Assembly: GCF_000002995.4 (NCBI RefSeq)
Contig: NW_025062479.1
Coordinates: forward strand, 6,751,221-6,815,220
From: Brugia malayi
Taxonomy: Eukaryota > Nematoda > Chromadorea > Rhabditida > Onchocercidae
Direction: 5' to 3'
DNA: 64,000 nt
The notes under the pieces are model-generated. The model was not told the origin of the DNA. It was given only the letters and a program-made list of their open reading frames with translations, and did no database searches. The position numbers and the translations under genes are program-made. Each line of letters begins with the position of its first letter. Positions within the stretch are counted from its first letter, which is position 1. Positions 1 through 11,940 of the stretch are shown here, piece after piece.

Positions 1-2099
1 AATAAGCTGAAATTCTCGACACAAAATATAACATCAAGTGAATTGCATGTGCAGTCATGCAGCGTGGAAAACCCCATGATGGATAGTTAATCAGTTAAAA
101 GCCACATAAAACCAATAAAAAAAAAGCCTATACGTTTCAACAAATAAACAGCATTAAATGAAATGAGAAATCAGGTCTCGGGAGTTAGTGGAATATAGAA
201 AAATACGGAGTGGTTGCAAAGCAATGTTAAACACGTCATGCAAAAAACAACGCATAATCGATTTTCCTTTCGGATTATCAGAATTTGGTCTTGTTAAAGA
301 ATCGATGAATCGATGGCCTGTATAAATAATTCACTTTATCAAAATCTCTAATTTTTGCTATTGAACACATCAGGATATCTTGCATCATCTGATTTCCATA
401 TACGAATTGGTGTACCCCAAAATCGATTGCAAATTCAATTTTTCACTTACATAATACATAATGATGTCACGACGGTAACAGATCTAGGTGTGAATCATAG
501 CATGTATAACCGAAGATGAGTTACCGAACTGGATTTCGTAGTTCATTTGAACGTTTTGAGGAAATAAGCACAAAATCGATTTTGCTCTTCCACAGCTCAA
601 TTTCAGTGAATTGTAAAATGCACATGTTCTATCATTATCATTTTGACATTTACTTATCCTCAGTTAATTGGAGAATTCACACCTTTTTTTGAGAAATTCA
701 GCTAACAGAAGTCCTCAGTTACTGACACGCGATTGGTCGTTTATGCAATTAATCAATTTAGAAAATCTCAACGTCCAATCTCTAAAATTCTATTACTATC
801 AAAGATTAGCAAAACAAAAAAAAAATAAGCGTCAAATACCCAAATGTAGAAGATAATCAAACGAAAAATACATTACCGCTTTTGTATTTCTGTAAGTGCT
901 TATAATTCTAATTCATGAACGCATATTCAGCACAGATGATAAGCTCAGAAGAAAATAATTTCCTATCAAATTTCTATTAACTAAGCGGTAGTTTAGTGGT
1001 AACGATCATGTCATCTTATCTAGCTTTTCCGACGCATTTAATAAATCCCCAGTTGTTTTGTAAGCAAAAACATTTTATTCCCAATTCACTTTTATCCGCC
1101 ATCGCAATACGTGGTAATGTATCAAAATGCCAATTCAGCAGAAAAAATGCTCTACAACTCAACGGACAGCATAAAACTACGCAGAAAATTCGTTCAAAAA
1201 CTTAACGCAATGACTTGCAGTTCAACTAAATGAGAATTTTTTTTTTCTTAAGCAAAAAATGAAAGAAAATCACGGCCTACCTGAGTATTATCGGGCTTGA
1301 TGCATTTTGGAGCAAAACGAGAGATGGGCTCTGCAGTCCACACTGACCTCCATTTTTAAAATCGTCTTGACGCAAACAAGTACTTCTTTAGGCGTCTTAT
1401 GAAATCAGAAGCACGAACAAAATCCCCATGAGGAAGCTGTCCTCCAAACGAAAGCAGCCAAGAAAGCCAATTTCTCACACACAGAAATCGCAAACTGGCT
1501 CGCACTGTGCAGTGAATGTCCATAAGGCTAAATCCTTTCCTCACCAACAATCTATAAACATACAATTCTGAAAGCCGGTTCCACATAAATCCGATATGCT
1601 TAAGAACTATTCTTGATGCAACATACCTTCACACTGTAACAAAAACGCATTTTATAGAACGTACCTAATTAACAAGTCGCACAATTCCGATGACAAAGAA
1701 CAAACATTACTTAAATATACGGTAAGTTGAAACCGAAATTAAAACTTCTAACAAATGTAGAGGAATGAAAACGATCAAGCAAGTACCGCTACATCAAGAA
1801 GTGTCAAAACAGTCTTGAATCTTTCAATAACAACAAAACCACAGCATATGATGTAATATAATTTAGGTGATACAAAATAATAAAACATGTTTCGTGAGGT
1901 CTTGCTCACGCTTAAAGATGAAAATGGAGAGGCTAGAAAAATGGAAAAATTCCAATAATACGTTTACAGTCAGTAACATACATACTTTGCTGATTTTAAA
2001 TGCCCGTCCATACAATGAATGAGGTCGGATAATTAACAGCAGAGTACTGGATCAGGTAACGTTAGCACAACAAGTAATGAATAAAGGAACGTGAACAAG
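1..2099. other. Non-coding stretch 3' of rsp-3
   Basis: No gene can be supported here. Open frames are short, lack family resemblance and are broken by stops. A coding-looking stretch on the minus strand near 1281-1352 ends in a good donor (CAG/GTAGGC at 1281/1280), but it has no start codon and no partner exon, so it is not called. The part nearest 2099 should hold the 3' UTR of the minus-strand rsp-3 gene. Confidence 0.5.
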
Positions 2100-3322
2100 T
2101 CAAGGTGAATGGGAATGACTTCCACTATTACTGTAAGATGGACTATATTGCGGTGAACCTCGAGAAGCACGACCAACCGGTGATCTGGAACGAGAATGAG
2201 CACGCGATTCCCCATTATCCTCCTTCACTCGAATGTAAGAGGTCTCACCCTAAAAATTTTCTTGCCATTTCACGTAATGAGACTATCAGAATACAATCAT
2301 GCAGCAGAAAAAACTGAAAATGTAGGCTGAAAATGAATACACACATACCTCATGCGATTTGAACTTCGTGTCATCAAGTTTACGTAAAGCATATTTCATA
2401 TCTTCATAACGGCCATATTCCACAATACCAGTACCATCACGTAATACATCCGTATAGCAAACATCGCCTGCTTCACGCATATGATCTTTTAAATCCTGCC
2501 ACGACCCTAAAAACTTAACCAATATAAAAGATATGTTTATAATTCAGTATCACAACTAAAAGTGGTAAGTGTAGTCAAAATATTTCGAGAAACGAAAGAC
2601 AATGATAGAAAAGCCCACGCTATATACTACTCAGTTACAAAGTTCGATAAATTTTCAAGAAATTATAGCTGAAAACATTAAAGCATGCTGAATACTACTA
2701 ACAGAGCTAACACTGCTAAGAGATGTTCATCGGAATGTACTTATCGAGTTCGCCGAAGCTGTTTTTTTGGTCAAACCTTTTGTGGAAAAATCAGGACATT
2801 TTACATATAAAACAGACCCGAAGCTGGCAAACCCGAAACTATAACACGATAGTTTGCTCGACGACTTCCACTGGAACTGCCACCTCCACCAGCGCTTCGC
2901 GAGACGGACAAGTTCCTTCCAGAGTCATATGGTCGTCCACCGGGTCCCCTAGGTCCTAAACCTCGAGGAAATTCTACTCGCAACCGATATCCTTCATAAT
3001 CATAACCATCACGACCGCGAACAGCATCTTCTGCATCCCTGAAAGTAACAACGTAAGAATGGGTCTGTACAGCTTCAAAGAGACATAATACCCGTGTCGT
3101 CTAACTCAAAGTGACAAATTAGACCTACACAAAAACCAAAAGAATATTAAAAATGACTGCAGACCTCGCATCTTCGAACTCCACAAATGCAAAATACGGC
3201 TGCCGCCGATCTTTCAAATCGACGTAAAGGACTCTGCCATATTTGCTGAAGATATCTTCCACATCCTTTGCTCTAACAGTTGTTGGTAGGTTTCCAACGT
3301 AAATGCGGCTTTCTCGTGACAT
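2100..3322 (-). CDS. rsp-3: SR-family splicing factor SRSF1/SF2 (rsp-3)
   Basis: Serine/arginine-rich factor that binds exonic enhancers in pre-mRNA and recruits the spliceosome in the nucleus. Four exons: 3322-3165, 3038-2818, 2506-2349, 2249-2100, totalling 687 bases for 228 residues. RRM1 (about residues 5-75) has RNP2 RIYVGNL and RNP1-like YFAFVEF. A Gly/Arg/Ser linker follows. The second, atypical RRM carries [15 protein letters not shown], the diagnostic pseudo-RRM helix of SRSF1. The start is fixed by [12 protein letters not shown] and by a TTATCAG acceptor about 20 bases upstream that could take a spliced leader. Introns 1 and 2 use unusual GTCTG donors; the reading frame and the conserved junctions (DARDAEDAV, SGSWQDL) support them. 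The C-terminal RS region is short and poor in Arg-Ser dipeptides compared with human SRSF1. The identification is secure. Confidence 0.95.
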
Positions 3323-4224
3323 TTATCCTTAATTTGAAAGCCTGATAATGCATCAACAAGGCTGAGCAGCATTAAGCTTAATTCTAGAACAGCACGAACT
3401 AGAAAATAAAACTCCCACGGTAAAATTGATAATCGTATGAAACCAAGTATTAAGCCTACATTTCATTACATAACGATAGTATTTTAGGGTCAAGTAAGCC
3501 TTGTATGAACTCACGGTATCAATGGATATTACATCACCGAATAAAATGGAAAGAGAATTACCCAGCAGACAAAAGTATTCTTCAAGCTGTCACAGTGCAA
3601 TCATGACTAATGCGGCCTATCATATTTTGCACTCAAATCTCGGTGGACGACTATGATACTTCTGAGTTGTTCAGACTAATCAGGCCTCTATGAAATTTAT
3701 GTGTTTTGCGTTGCACTAAAGAAGTAATGGACGGCTGACAGATCTTTCCCCGGAGTGGTAGTGGACATTGGTTTGACGGGGACTACGTCTCTTTTCGGAA
3801 GTTCATCAGATAGAGACCATGTATGATTATGAGGATTCATGAGGACAATGTGATTACTCATAAATTTTCCATCAAATGAGAAGAGTGTGCCTAAATTCCA
3901 CTGCTTTTTTAAGGTGGTAAAGTATTTGCTTTTAATTTCCAATCGATATCACAAGATATGCATGATTTCGTTTTCGTGGCATTATACTGCTATCGGAACA
4001 AAGTGTAATTCCAATAAACACTTCCTCACAATACGATTATGTCTAATTTACAAACTGCTATTTGACACACGTTTGCAGTACCTAATAACCTGTACAACTA
4101 CTTTTTACCATCTATGCTGTTGTAATGAAGTAGAACTTCGGGCTTGTTTTCCGTAATTAGCTCTTTATTGTATAAAAGACTTATTACAGCAGCGTTCTGA
4201 TCAAATATTCACGGGATACTGTAT
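3323..4224. other. Intergenic region between rsp-3 and bbs-4
   Basis: This should contain the rsp-3 promoter (the gene reads leftward from 3322) and the bbs-4 3' UTR. An 81-codon open frame on the minus strand (3697-3942) resembles no family I know and has no splice partner, so it is not called. No repeat was seen. Confidence 0.5.
4164..4169 (-). terminator. bbs-4 polyadenylation signal candidate
   Basis: TTTATT on the plus strand reads AATAAA on the minus strand, 56 bases past the bbs-4 stop codon at 4227-4225. Spacing and sequence fit a canonical poly(A) signal. Confidence 0.5.
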
Positions 4225-7004
4225 TTATGTGTAGCAGCTTGTAAATTCATCGCACTTATCTGTTTGACCCAAATATCGTTTCAGATTATCTGCGGCAAAC
4301 ATCATTTCCTGAAAATGAGAATTCGTATGAATGAATTGATAGACAACTGTCATTTCACCTTCATTCACAGTACTTTTGCGCACTAATTCCTACTGAACTC
4401 CAAAAATCCTATTACAACTTAGATATTTTAATAAATTCCTAAATTACTTGTGATAACATTCGCTTGTTAGTGATTGCTTTATAGAATGCTTGCAGCAGTT
4501 CGACTGATTTCTTCAATTCTTTTTGCTTCGCTTTAAATATGGCGTAATTTAAGCGTATTTGAGCGCTGTTGTTCTTGTCAAGTTGAAGTGCTCTATCGTA
4601 AGCTTTGTTCGCATTCGTGCTATCATCAAGGTTCGTTAGTACTACTGGAAATACTTCTTTCTGTGTTATGTATTTTCTGAAATTTTGATTTTTTCCCAGA
4701 ATTGGTTAATGACCTATGCATCTGTCTTTTGGAAAAACGATTTAAAAATTTAAAGCCCTTTTCCTCATCATCGACTGTTTGATTGAAATGAAGTAGAACC
4801 TGCTAGCGCCATGTAAGGCATTGTCGAACGGGTATTTAAATTGACGGCCGATGATAAAAAATGATAAGCGGATGCGTACTGCTGTACAGCATTATAAACA
4901 ATGCCAAGATTGTAGCAAATTTTCCATTCAAGCGGGCATAAATAATTAGCCTTCAGGAAAAAGTAAATGAACGTAATTATAGTACAATCAATAATTTTCC
5001 ACTAGCAATGCTTTCTGTATTTTAAACATTTAAAAAAGTTACCTTCCTCAGACAGCTTATTGCTGCAACACACTTCCCTTTACCAAAAAAACACATGCCG
5101 ATATTATTCCACAACGGTCCGTTGTATTCGCAGTTGTTTGCAGCTATTCTGTACAGAAATAAATATCAAATCAAGGGACAAAAAATACGCTTGTGTGTTT
5201 GTTTATTTGTTATTGAGATTAGTGTCTAACTGTTTTTGAAATCCTGCATGTTTCTTAATTACATATTAAATAGTTATAGAAGCTGTTGCTAACTTGTACT
5301 TCGTTAGAGCGACCTCATGCTCACCATTCGTTTGTATGATAGAACCAGCAGCTAGAATACTTTGTGGATGTGTTGGATCATAGCTAAGAGCTTTACCAAA
5401 GACATCAAATGCTTGGTCATCATTCTGGCATCTCGCATAAAGCAGCCCCATGTTTGTAAGAAGATCAAGATTCGCTGGTTCCAACTACAATCGTCAATCA
5501 TTAAAAAATGATGTTACATATTCGCATACATGTTCAGCACCTCGAGTGGTTCACACATGACGAGGAATTTTTATTGATATATTAACCACCTTGTGCATTT
5601 ACTTCATTTCACAGAAATTTGTAGAGAAATCTGTCTCCATTTCCTTCCGAAATTCATATAGTTTCAATTTTTGAAAATTCTAGAAATTCTTGGAAAAAAG
5701 TTCTGTGCTTCAAATTCATACTGATATTCCGATTCAGCTTTTATTATCTGTGCATTACATCTTTACTAGTTCCATAACCTACTTCCAATGCTTTCTTTTG
5801 CGCTTCAATTGCAACTTTGATATCATTACGTTGCTCACATAATCTTGCTAAAAATGTCAAAATTTCAACATGCCGCGCAGTTGTTGGGGCCATTAGTAAA
5901 CATTCTTGTGCCTGAAAAATTGCTCACAGAGGTTTATTTAAAATAAGGGTAAAACCAAAATGAAGTAGAATGAGCAATTTTTGAGCATAAAAATTTTTTC
6001 CAAATTTTAAGCAACAAAAAGCCTGGAAATAGATTTCACGCACTTTGAATGTAGATTCAGAATCTTGTTTGATGTGATAAAGTGCCATTGCTCGCAAATA
6101 GTATGATTTCTAGAATGTTATTTTCATCATTCGGTGCGAACTGAAGGACTGAAGTAACTCCTTAGAAATGCTGACTCGAAAAAAAAAAAAAAAAAAACAT
6201 TTTTCTAGTTCTTAAAATGGCACACCTGGAACTTACCCAATCCTTTCTATTTAGCTTGATTGAGTCCAGAAAAACTTCTGATGCTTTAATATGGCTTCCA
6301 AGTAAGAAATATAGACGACCAATTTCACGCATGTAAACAGCACTTAAGGGATTCACCAACTGCGCCTTCTCAAACCTTTAAATTCAAATCGAAGTTGGGA
6401 GTTTTGAAAAGTTATAATAAGATGAAAAAGTTTTTGAGCAAAGAGTTCCTAATGTTTTAAATAACGATACAAGTAATGGGAATCGGAATAACTAACCATA
6501 TTAAAGCTTCACGAAAATTACCCTCCATTCGAGCTATTTTACCTCTGATGCAAAACGGATACTCGCACATTTCGCTGTATTCGTCTGCCATCTCCTATGT
6601 TTAATTCTTAGCTGCAGTTTTAGAACAAATAATGTAATTGAAAACTCATTTCAATTTATTTCGAAAAACGATGAAAATGATAAGAATAGTTCAACCTGAA
6701 TGAATCTCTACACTGATCACTAAAAAATGATAACCTTTACTAAAGCCTTGCATGCATTAAAATCCCTGCGAACGAAGCGCTGATGAAGAATGAAATTCCT
6801 GCGATCGAGACCCTGGAGTTCCCTTTTTTTACTTTTCGCAATAACTTTTCCTTTGAGCAACATGTCACCGTTAAATTCTGTCCTACCCTGAAGTGCATCC
6901 AAATCACTTCTCGGTGAAGTGGGTTTATTTTTAACGCCGATATTTAAAAAACTGACGGTACGATCTTCATCATTAGTAGTATTTTCGTCTCCATCATCAG
7001 ACAT
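4225..7004 (-). CDS. bbs-4: BBSome subunit BBS4, TPR protein
   Basis: Subunit of the BBSome, the coat complex that moves membrane cargo in cilia; in nematodes it acts in ciliated sensory neurons. Ten exons: 7004-6735, 6594-6497, 6375-6237, 6109-6044, 5911-5783, 5484-5294, 5148-5043, 4950-4800, 4644-4448, 4308-4225, totalling 476 residues (human BBS4 has 519). Tandem TPR helices run from about residue 90 to 440. Close matches to human BBS4 include [40 protein letters not shown] and ALSYDPTHP. The N-terminal 60 residues are charged and poorly conserved. Every exon junction keeps phase. The start at 7004 is preceded by TTTCAG ending at 7013, a likely spliced-leader site, so a longer N-terminus is unlikely. 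Some acceptors are AAG (exons 3 and 8). An X-box at 7583-7570 fits RFX/DAF-19 control. The Pro/Ser-rich tail of human BBS4 is absent. Confidence 0.95.
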
Positions 7005-7012
7005 TGATATTC

Positions 7013-7018
7013 CTGAAA
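7013..7018 (-). promoter_or_regulatory. Likely spliced-leader acceptor of bbs-4
   Basis: The minus strand reads TTTCAG/GAATATCA directly before the bbs-4 ATG at 7004. No upstream exon continues the frame. This is the arrangement expected of nematode trans-splicing with an 8-base 5' UTR. Confidence 0.6.
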
Positions 7019-7569
7019 CTAGTAAAAGCAAAAAGAGCATATCCGAAATTTCAGTAAATAGATGTGATATCGAATCTAAACTAACATTACAATTTAAGAA
7101 TGTGCATATCTATAAAGAGACAGCAGAAAAACGATTCTTCAATCATTTTTCTTTCTTTTTTTTTAACATATTTGTTGCTAGCAGAATTTAACAGTTATAT
7201 TTTCTGATCCATTCTTTTTTTTTTATAACCATCAATGCATGCGCGGATTTAAAACCGTGAAGATGTGATAATCGTCGGTACGATTGTATTGTTAGATACA
7301 AAATTATCCACTACTTTTTTAAAACATCTTGTTAGATAATTTGAACACACATAAAAAGTAGAAAAGGGATATAAAGAATTCATGTCATCTTATGAAGTTG
7401 AGGATAAATGTAACAGACAGTGATATTTTCATAACAATCAGATGACTTTTGTGCATTACAACCTTTCCAAAGAAAAAAAAAAACAGGGGAATTTCATGGC
7501 AGAAATACAAATCCTCATTTAGAGCAGAGGAATATAACGCGCTTTGGCTGCCAAGTGTATTGCATTGGT

Positions 7570-7583
7570 GTTACCATGGATAC
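7570..7583 (-). promoter_or_regulatory. X-box (RFX/DAF-19 site) upstream of bbs-4
   Basis: On the minus strand, the coding strand of bbs-4, the 14-mer reads GTATCCATGGTAAC. It matches the nematode X-box, an imperfect inverted repeat of GTNNCC-AT-GGNAAC type bound by the RFX factor DAF-19 in promoters of ciliary genes. It lies 566 bases before the bbs-4 ATG. That is further than the 50-250 bases usual in C. elegans, but non-coding distances are longer in this genome and the site is on the right side of the right gene. The match is seen in the sequence; its function is inferred. Confidence 0.75.
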
Positions 7584-8548
7584 TAAGTCGTTCTTTACCA
7601 GATAATACAACTTTTACTGCAGACATACATAGTTCAGGAATTCAAGCAAGTTCAAAAAAAAAGCTTCGAGTGCTCGGTAGTTCATCAGAAAGCGATTGAA
7701 TGGTTAGCCGGATGATACTGTACGAGATCAGGCAAAATACAAGTCGGTCCTTTCTTTAATAATCAAGTAGGTTTTATTAGATGCACAACTCAGGCATTTC
7801 AAGAGTTAGTGTATATGAAAAGCCTGGAAAGAAATTTAACGTGTTTATATATTTTTTGCAGTAACGTATGTAACATTGTAATGTATTTTAAGACCATCTC
7901 ATTAGAAGTACATCTTATATCCAAGCACTGAAACCTGAAAACAGGTGGAAACTCTCGAATTAAAGTATAGGAAATTTTTATCTCCCACTGTCATACACTC
8001 GATAGAAATATATCTCATACACCAACTAACCATTCTGTCACACGCTTTTCATTGCAGTTAGAATTTATATATGACATAACATATGTGAGACCTCAAATGG
8101 CCCTACCCCAAGGGAAATTAACATTGATTTACTGATTTTCACACAGACCAAGTTATATTAGGTTATTGACTGCGTCAAGTTTTTTTGGGTGTTGGGATGT
8201 GGTGTGAGGTGAAGGCGGGAGAGGAAGGTTGGGTGTTCCGTCGAGGAGTTAAGTACTTGAGACCTAAATAAATTACCTTATATCAAGGATGGTCATCAGC
8301 TGTTGTGAGGTTATGTTCTACTAAAAACAAGGAAAATAGTGAGTGGTGCAAACATAGAATAGAATGTATTAGACGAAATCAGCTCCTTTATTACTGATCT
8401 TGAGAGTTGCATGACTGCAGGGAAAGTCTCACACCATAAAAAATAATGCGAACTTTTTGTAATAGTTAACAAAAGCAAGTAGTGATGTATGTGATGTGCA
8501 CTAGTATTGTGAATAGCTGAAAAGGTAGATAAAGAATTGTATATCCCT

Positions 8549-8555
8549 TTTTCAG
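8549..8555 (+). promoter_or_regulatory. Likely spliced-leader acceptor of the ASNSD1-like gene
   Basis: A pyrimidine-rich TTTTCAG ends 34 bases before the ATG at 8590. In the ATG frame, TAA and TAG codons sit immediately upstream (8584-8589), so the bases after this site are 5' UTR for that start. Confidence 0.5.
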
Positions 8556-8589
8556 GAAGTAATTTCAAAAGTAGCAGAAGAGCTAATAG

Positions 8590-11500
8590 ATGGTTACAGC
8601 ATCATATGGCATCACGATTATCGATTTACAGAATAATGATGTTGAGTTCCCTGTAAGTTTGTTACCATATTTCTGATGTACTTTTTTTGATCACTTGAAC
8701 ATTAATTAATTTCCTTTTGCAGCAAGGAAGTACAATTAAATGTAGAAACGGTTATTTGCTAATTATTGGAAAACCGTATTTTCGTTCAGAGGTATGTTGT
8801 TGCACCTGTTTTTCATTTTTTTTTTCTTTTTGTTTGCTGAAAAGAGAAGGAAGAGTCGTATTACCATTTGCTAGCTGATGGCTTATCGGTCACAGGAGTC
8901 TTACAAAAGGCGGAAGGTGGGAAGTTGGTTCTTTTAAATTTTGGATAAACTGTTAGACCTAGCAGGATCATTTCGTGGCATTTTGTTATTCCTTCATGTT
9001 GGATGTTGTATATTTTAATGAATTCCTTAATGCTGAATAACAGTTTTTATCCATATAAAGTTTCAGGCATACTTTCTGTCTAATACTGTTTCTTATGATG
9101 GTTCCAAAACACTGGTGAGAAAATTAAATGCATGCACAGTAATTAGCGAAATTATTGATGTATTGGACGACATGATTGGAGGTTGGGCAGTTATTTATTA
9201 CAGGGTAAAGATTTATGCTGTATATATATTTCAAGAATAATACTATACGGAATTAGGGAAAGAAAATTGTTTTTTTCAGTGGTTTAATTCTATTCCCTGT
9301 TCTGCTTCTCTTGCTTTTTTACCATTCAGAAGAAAAGGAAACTTTTCACTAATGCTGATTGCATATGACAACTTATATTAATTGTTAAAGACAAACGTTT
9401 CTCAATTTTGAACTCAATTTCTGGCTCTAGACTGCAGTGAGCTCATCAATATCTAGTGCCTTGAGTGTGTTTTCATTTGAGCTCTTACAATAACTTAGAG
9501 ACTGTTCCTCAGATGATGTCGGCAGTTCCAAGTCTATTTTAACTAATTTAGCTCTTGTTTTTCATGTTCAGAACATCAAGAATGGTCGAATAGTACTTTT
9601 TGGACGCGATTTTCTCTCTCTTTTCACATTATAATATACATTGATTTCTTTTTTTGGCAGCTACAACTGTCGCAGTCATTGATCAGAATAGCAACCATTG
9701 AAGGTGCACTTATATGAGCCTGCAAATTATTTAAAAATAATTTCATTTGTTTCCTATTTTAGAAGGATTTCAAGAAAGTATTGCTTGGACGTGACGTATT
9801 TGGCCGAAAAAGTTTGCTGTGGAGACGAGTGGATAAAAAACTTTATTTTTCCACTTTCGCTTGCGATCGGCTGGTAATTAAATGTAGTTAATCAATATAA
9901 GATTAGCTGTTTGCAGAGTCGATAAGCAAATGTCTGATAAAGTTTGTTAAATATATTTCAGTGCAGCTGGTACTATGTGCCATCGGGCACGGTGACTGTT
10001 CTTGATTTTTGCAGTGAAGAAAATACCACTATATTTCATGCTTTCGAAGTTAGCGGACCGTGGTTAGAACAATTTAATAAGCTGTATCGAGTGCAAAGAA
10101 AAGTAGTTTCGGAAAGATTTATACCTTCTAATGAACTCTGTTTAAAAAATGTCCGTTAAATTATGTTTTCTTGCCTATATAATTTTGTTTCCTGTATAGT
10201 GTTATGATGTATATAAATTACAAACGATAGAAAAATTCTGAGGTGAAATTTTCACTTTTTATGAGAAGCGCTAGGTTATTGAAGTTATTAGTCCTACTGA
10301 TTGTCTGGTTGATGTTTTTCTTTTTTTTTTTTTTTTTCGCGGAAATAAACATGTAGAAAAGCAAAGAAAAGAATACAAATTATTAAAGCGGAGAATTAGG
10401 TTAAATAACTTATGTTCTTTTTTATACATGTTGAAACAACTGAAAGGAATTGTATGTCGTACAGAAATTAGGTCATAAAAACTATATCTTTCATGAAACA
10501 AACTTATTTGTTTTTTCTATAGATAATTCGCGAAGATATGGCGAAGATTATGTTGAAACAACTGAAAGAAGCTGTATGCCGTACAGTTTCTAGCTTGGAT
10601 ATTTTTACAAAATGTATATCATTATCATTCAGTGGTGGTGTAGACAGTTTGTTAGTTGCTCATTTAATGGCTCAATGTATGCCGCAAAATGTACTATTGG
10701 ATTTAGTGAATGTCGCTTTTGCTAAGAGGAAGGTCTGTATTTTTTCTTTGTTTGTTCTTAGAACTAATTTTTATTTTTTTCGAAGCAAATAAAAATCTGT
10801 TTCAAGAATTATGATGAAGCTCCAGACCGACAACAAAGTAAAAAAGCATTCAAATATTTAAAGTCTTGTTATCCTGAACTCTCCTTTCGTCTGCTTCTGG
10901 TTGATGTTGATCTCAATGAATTGGCGCATTGCCGAAAAAAGTACATATCAAGTGCAGTTGCTCCAGCTTGCTCTGTGTTAGATGATTCGATTGGATGCGT
11001 GCAATGGTTCGCCGCTCGTGGAGAAGGACTCCTGTTTGAAGATGAGAAAAAACCCTTCGTACCTGAAAAGTTAGTAATTTTATGAAAATTTATATCACTT
11101 GGGGTTTTAAACATCCATATGTCTTGACTGAAGCAGATTTTACTCTCCATAAATTGATGAATTCCGGTCAGTGAAATTGTATTGAGATGTTTAAGTGAAT
11201 TTTCAAATTTAGTTGGCGTCTTTCTGTTTTAGATCAGAAGCTGTAACTGTAGTTGTTGGTAGTGGTGCAGATGAATTGTTTGGTGGTTACATGCGGCATA
11301 GAACTACCTATTTAAAGAGAGGAAGAAATGCTGTAGTGGAGGAATTGCATGAAGAACTAAGAAACATTGGTGAAAGAAATCTTGGGCGTGATGATAGAGT
11401 GGTTTCAAGTCTAGGCAAAGATCTAAAGTTTGTTCCTTTAATTTACTCACGTGTTCAATTTGAACTTTTGATGTTTAGCTACTAGAATACCGTTAAGTTA

Positions 11501-11940
11501 AATTTGATTAAGTGATTTTTTGGCTGGTTTGTTTTACTTTCTCCTGTATAATTTCCTTTGTATAAATGGTTTGTTCAAAAGGCTTTACTTGAACAGCTTT
11601 TGTTTCAGTTCTTTTTCTGTCTTTAGGTCTCCATTTCTTGATGATTTATTTGTTGAATGGGTTACCTCCTTACCTCTAGAATACAGAAGCGACTTTACGC
11701 AACCTCGAGGGATTGGAGAAAAGTGGTTGGTGCGAGAGGCATTAAAGGTAAGTTGTGTGTGTTGTTGCAGTAAGATTTTTAGTGCATTTTCATTTGTGAA
11801 TTTTTTTTTAGCTACTGGGAACACCACAGTCGTTATGTCTCACTCCGAAACGTGCTATGCAATTTGGTACCAGAATAGCAAAATTGGAAAATCGAGGAGA
11901 AAGAGGAAATGATTTTTGTCCTAGACTTTTGGAAGAATGA
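8590..11940 (+). CDS. ASNSD1: Asparagine synthetase domain-containing protein 1 (ASNSD1) homologue
   Basis: Ten exons: 8590-8652, 8723-8791, 9067-9204, 9763-9873, 9962-10150, 10523-10732, 10786-11069, 11233-11427, 11627-11747, 11812-11940, totalling 502 residues (human ASNSD1 has 643). The N-terminal part keeps the later strands of a class II glutamine amidotransferase fold ([14 protein letters not shown]). The C-terminal part is the asparagine-synthetase ATP-pyrophosphatase domain, with P-loop SFSGGVDS, then [38 protein letters not shown] and [13 protein letters not shown]. All are close to human ASNSD1. The first about 60 residues of the family, including the MCG N-terminus that supplies the catalytic Cys, were not found. 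The model starts at MVTASYG, with stops just upstream. The exon 7 acceptor could be 10785 (CGAAG) or 10806 (TTCAAG), both in frame. Donors after exons 5 and 6 are GTCCGT and GTCTGT. Family assignment is secure; biochemical activity is unknown. Confidence 0.9.
10428..10464 (+). repeat. Diverged copy of ASNSD1 exon 6 segment inside intron 5
   Basis: These 37 bases match 10550-10586, inside exon 6, at 33 of 37 positions. The copy stays open in the equivalent frame ([12 protein letters not shown] against [12 protein letters not shown]), then meets a TAA after ACAGAAATTAGGTCA. It lies about 120 bases upstream in the same orientation. It looks like a local tandem duplication that copied the start of the exon. 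Confidence 0.8.

Larger units (their letters stand above)
7005..8589. other. Divergent promoter region of bbs-4 and ASNSD1-like gene
   Basis: This 1.6 kb region separates two genes that read away from each other, so it must hold both promoters. It contains an X-box at 7570-7583 and trans-splice acceptors at either end. No further gene could be supported. I looked for a Met-Cys-Gly-Ile N-terminal exon for the ASNSD1-like gene and found none. Confidence 0.6.

Noticed and set aside
981..1015. tRNA-like start (GCGGTAGTTTAGTGGTAACGATC)
   Set aside because: It resembles a D-arm, but no B-box (GGTTCRANYCC) or acceptor-stem pairing follows within 100 bases.
1281..1352. Coding-looking minus-strand stretch (SRFAPKCIKPDNTQ) ending in CAG/GTAGGC
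   Set aside because: No start codon in that frame, a TAA just upstream, no convincing acceptor and no second exon down to the window edge. It might be an internal exon, but the evidence is too thin.
3697..3942. 81-codon open frame between rsp-3 and bbs-4
   Set aside because: No family resemblance, no splice partner, and it lies where UTR and promoter are expected.
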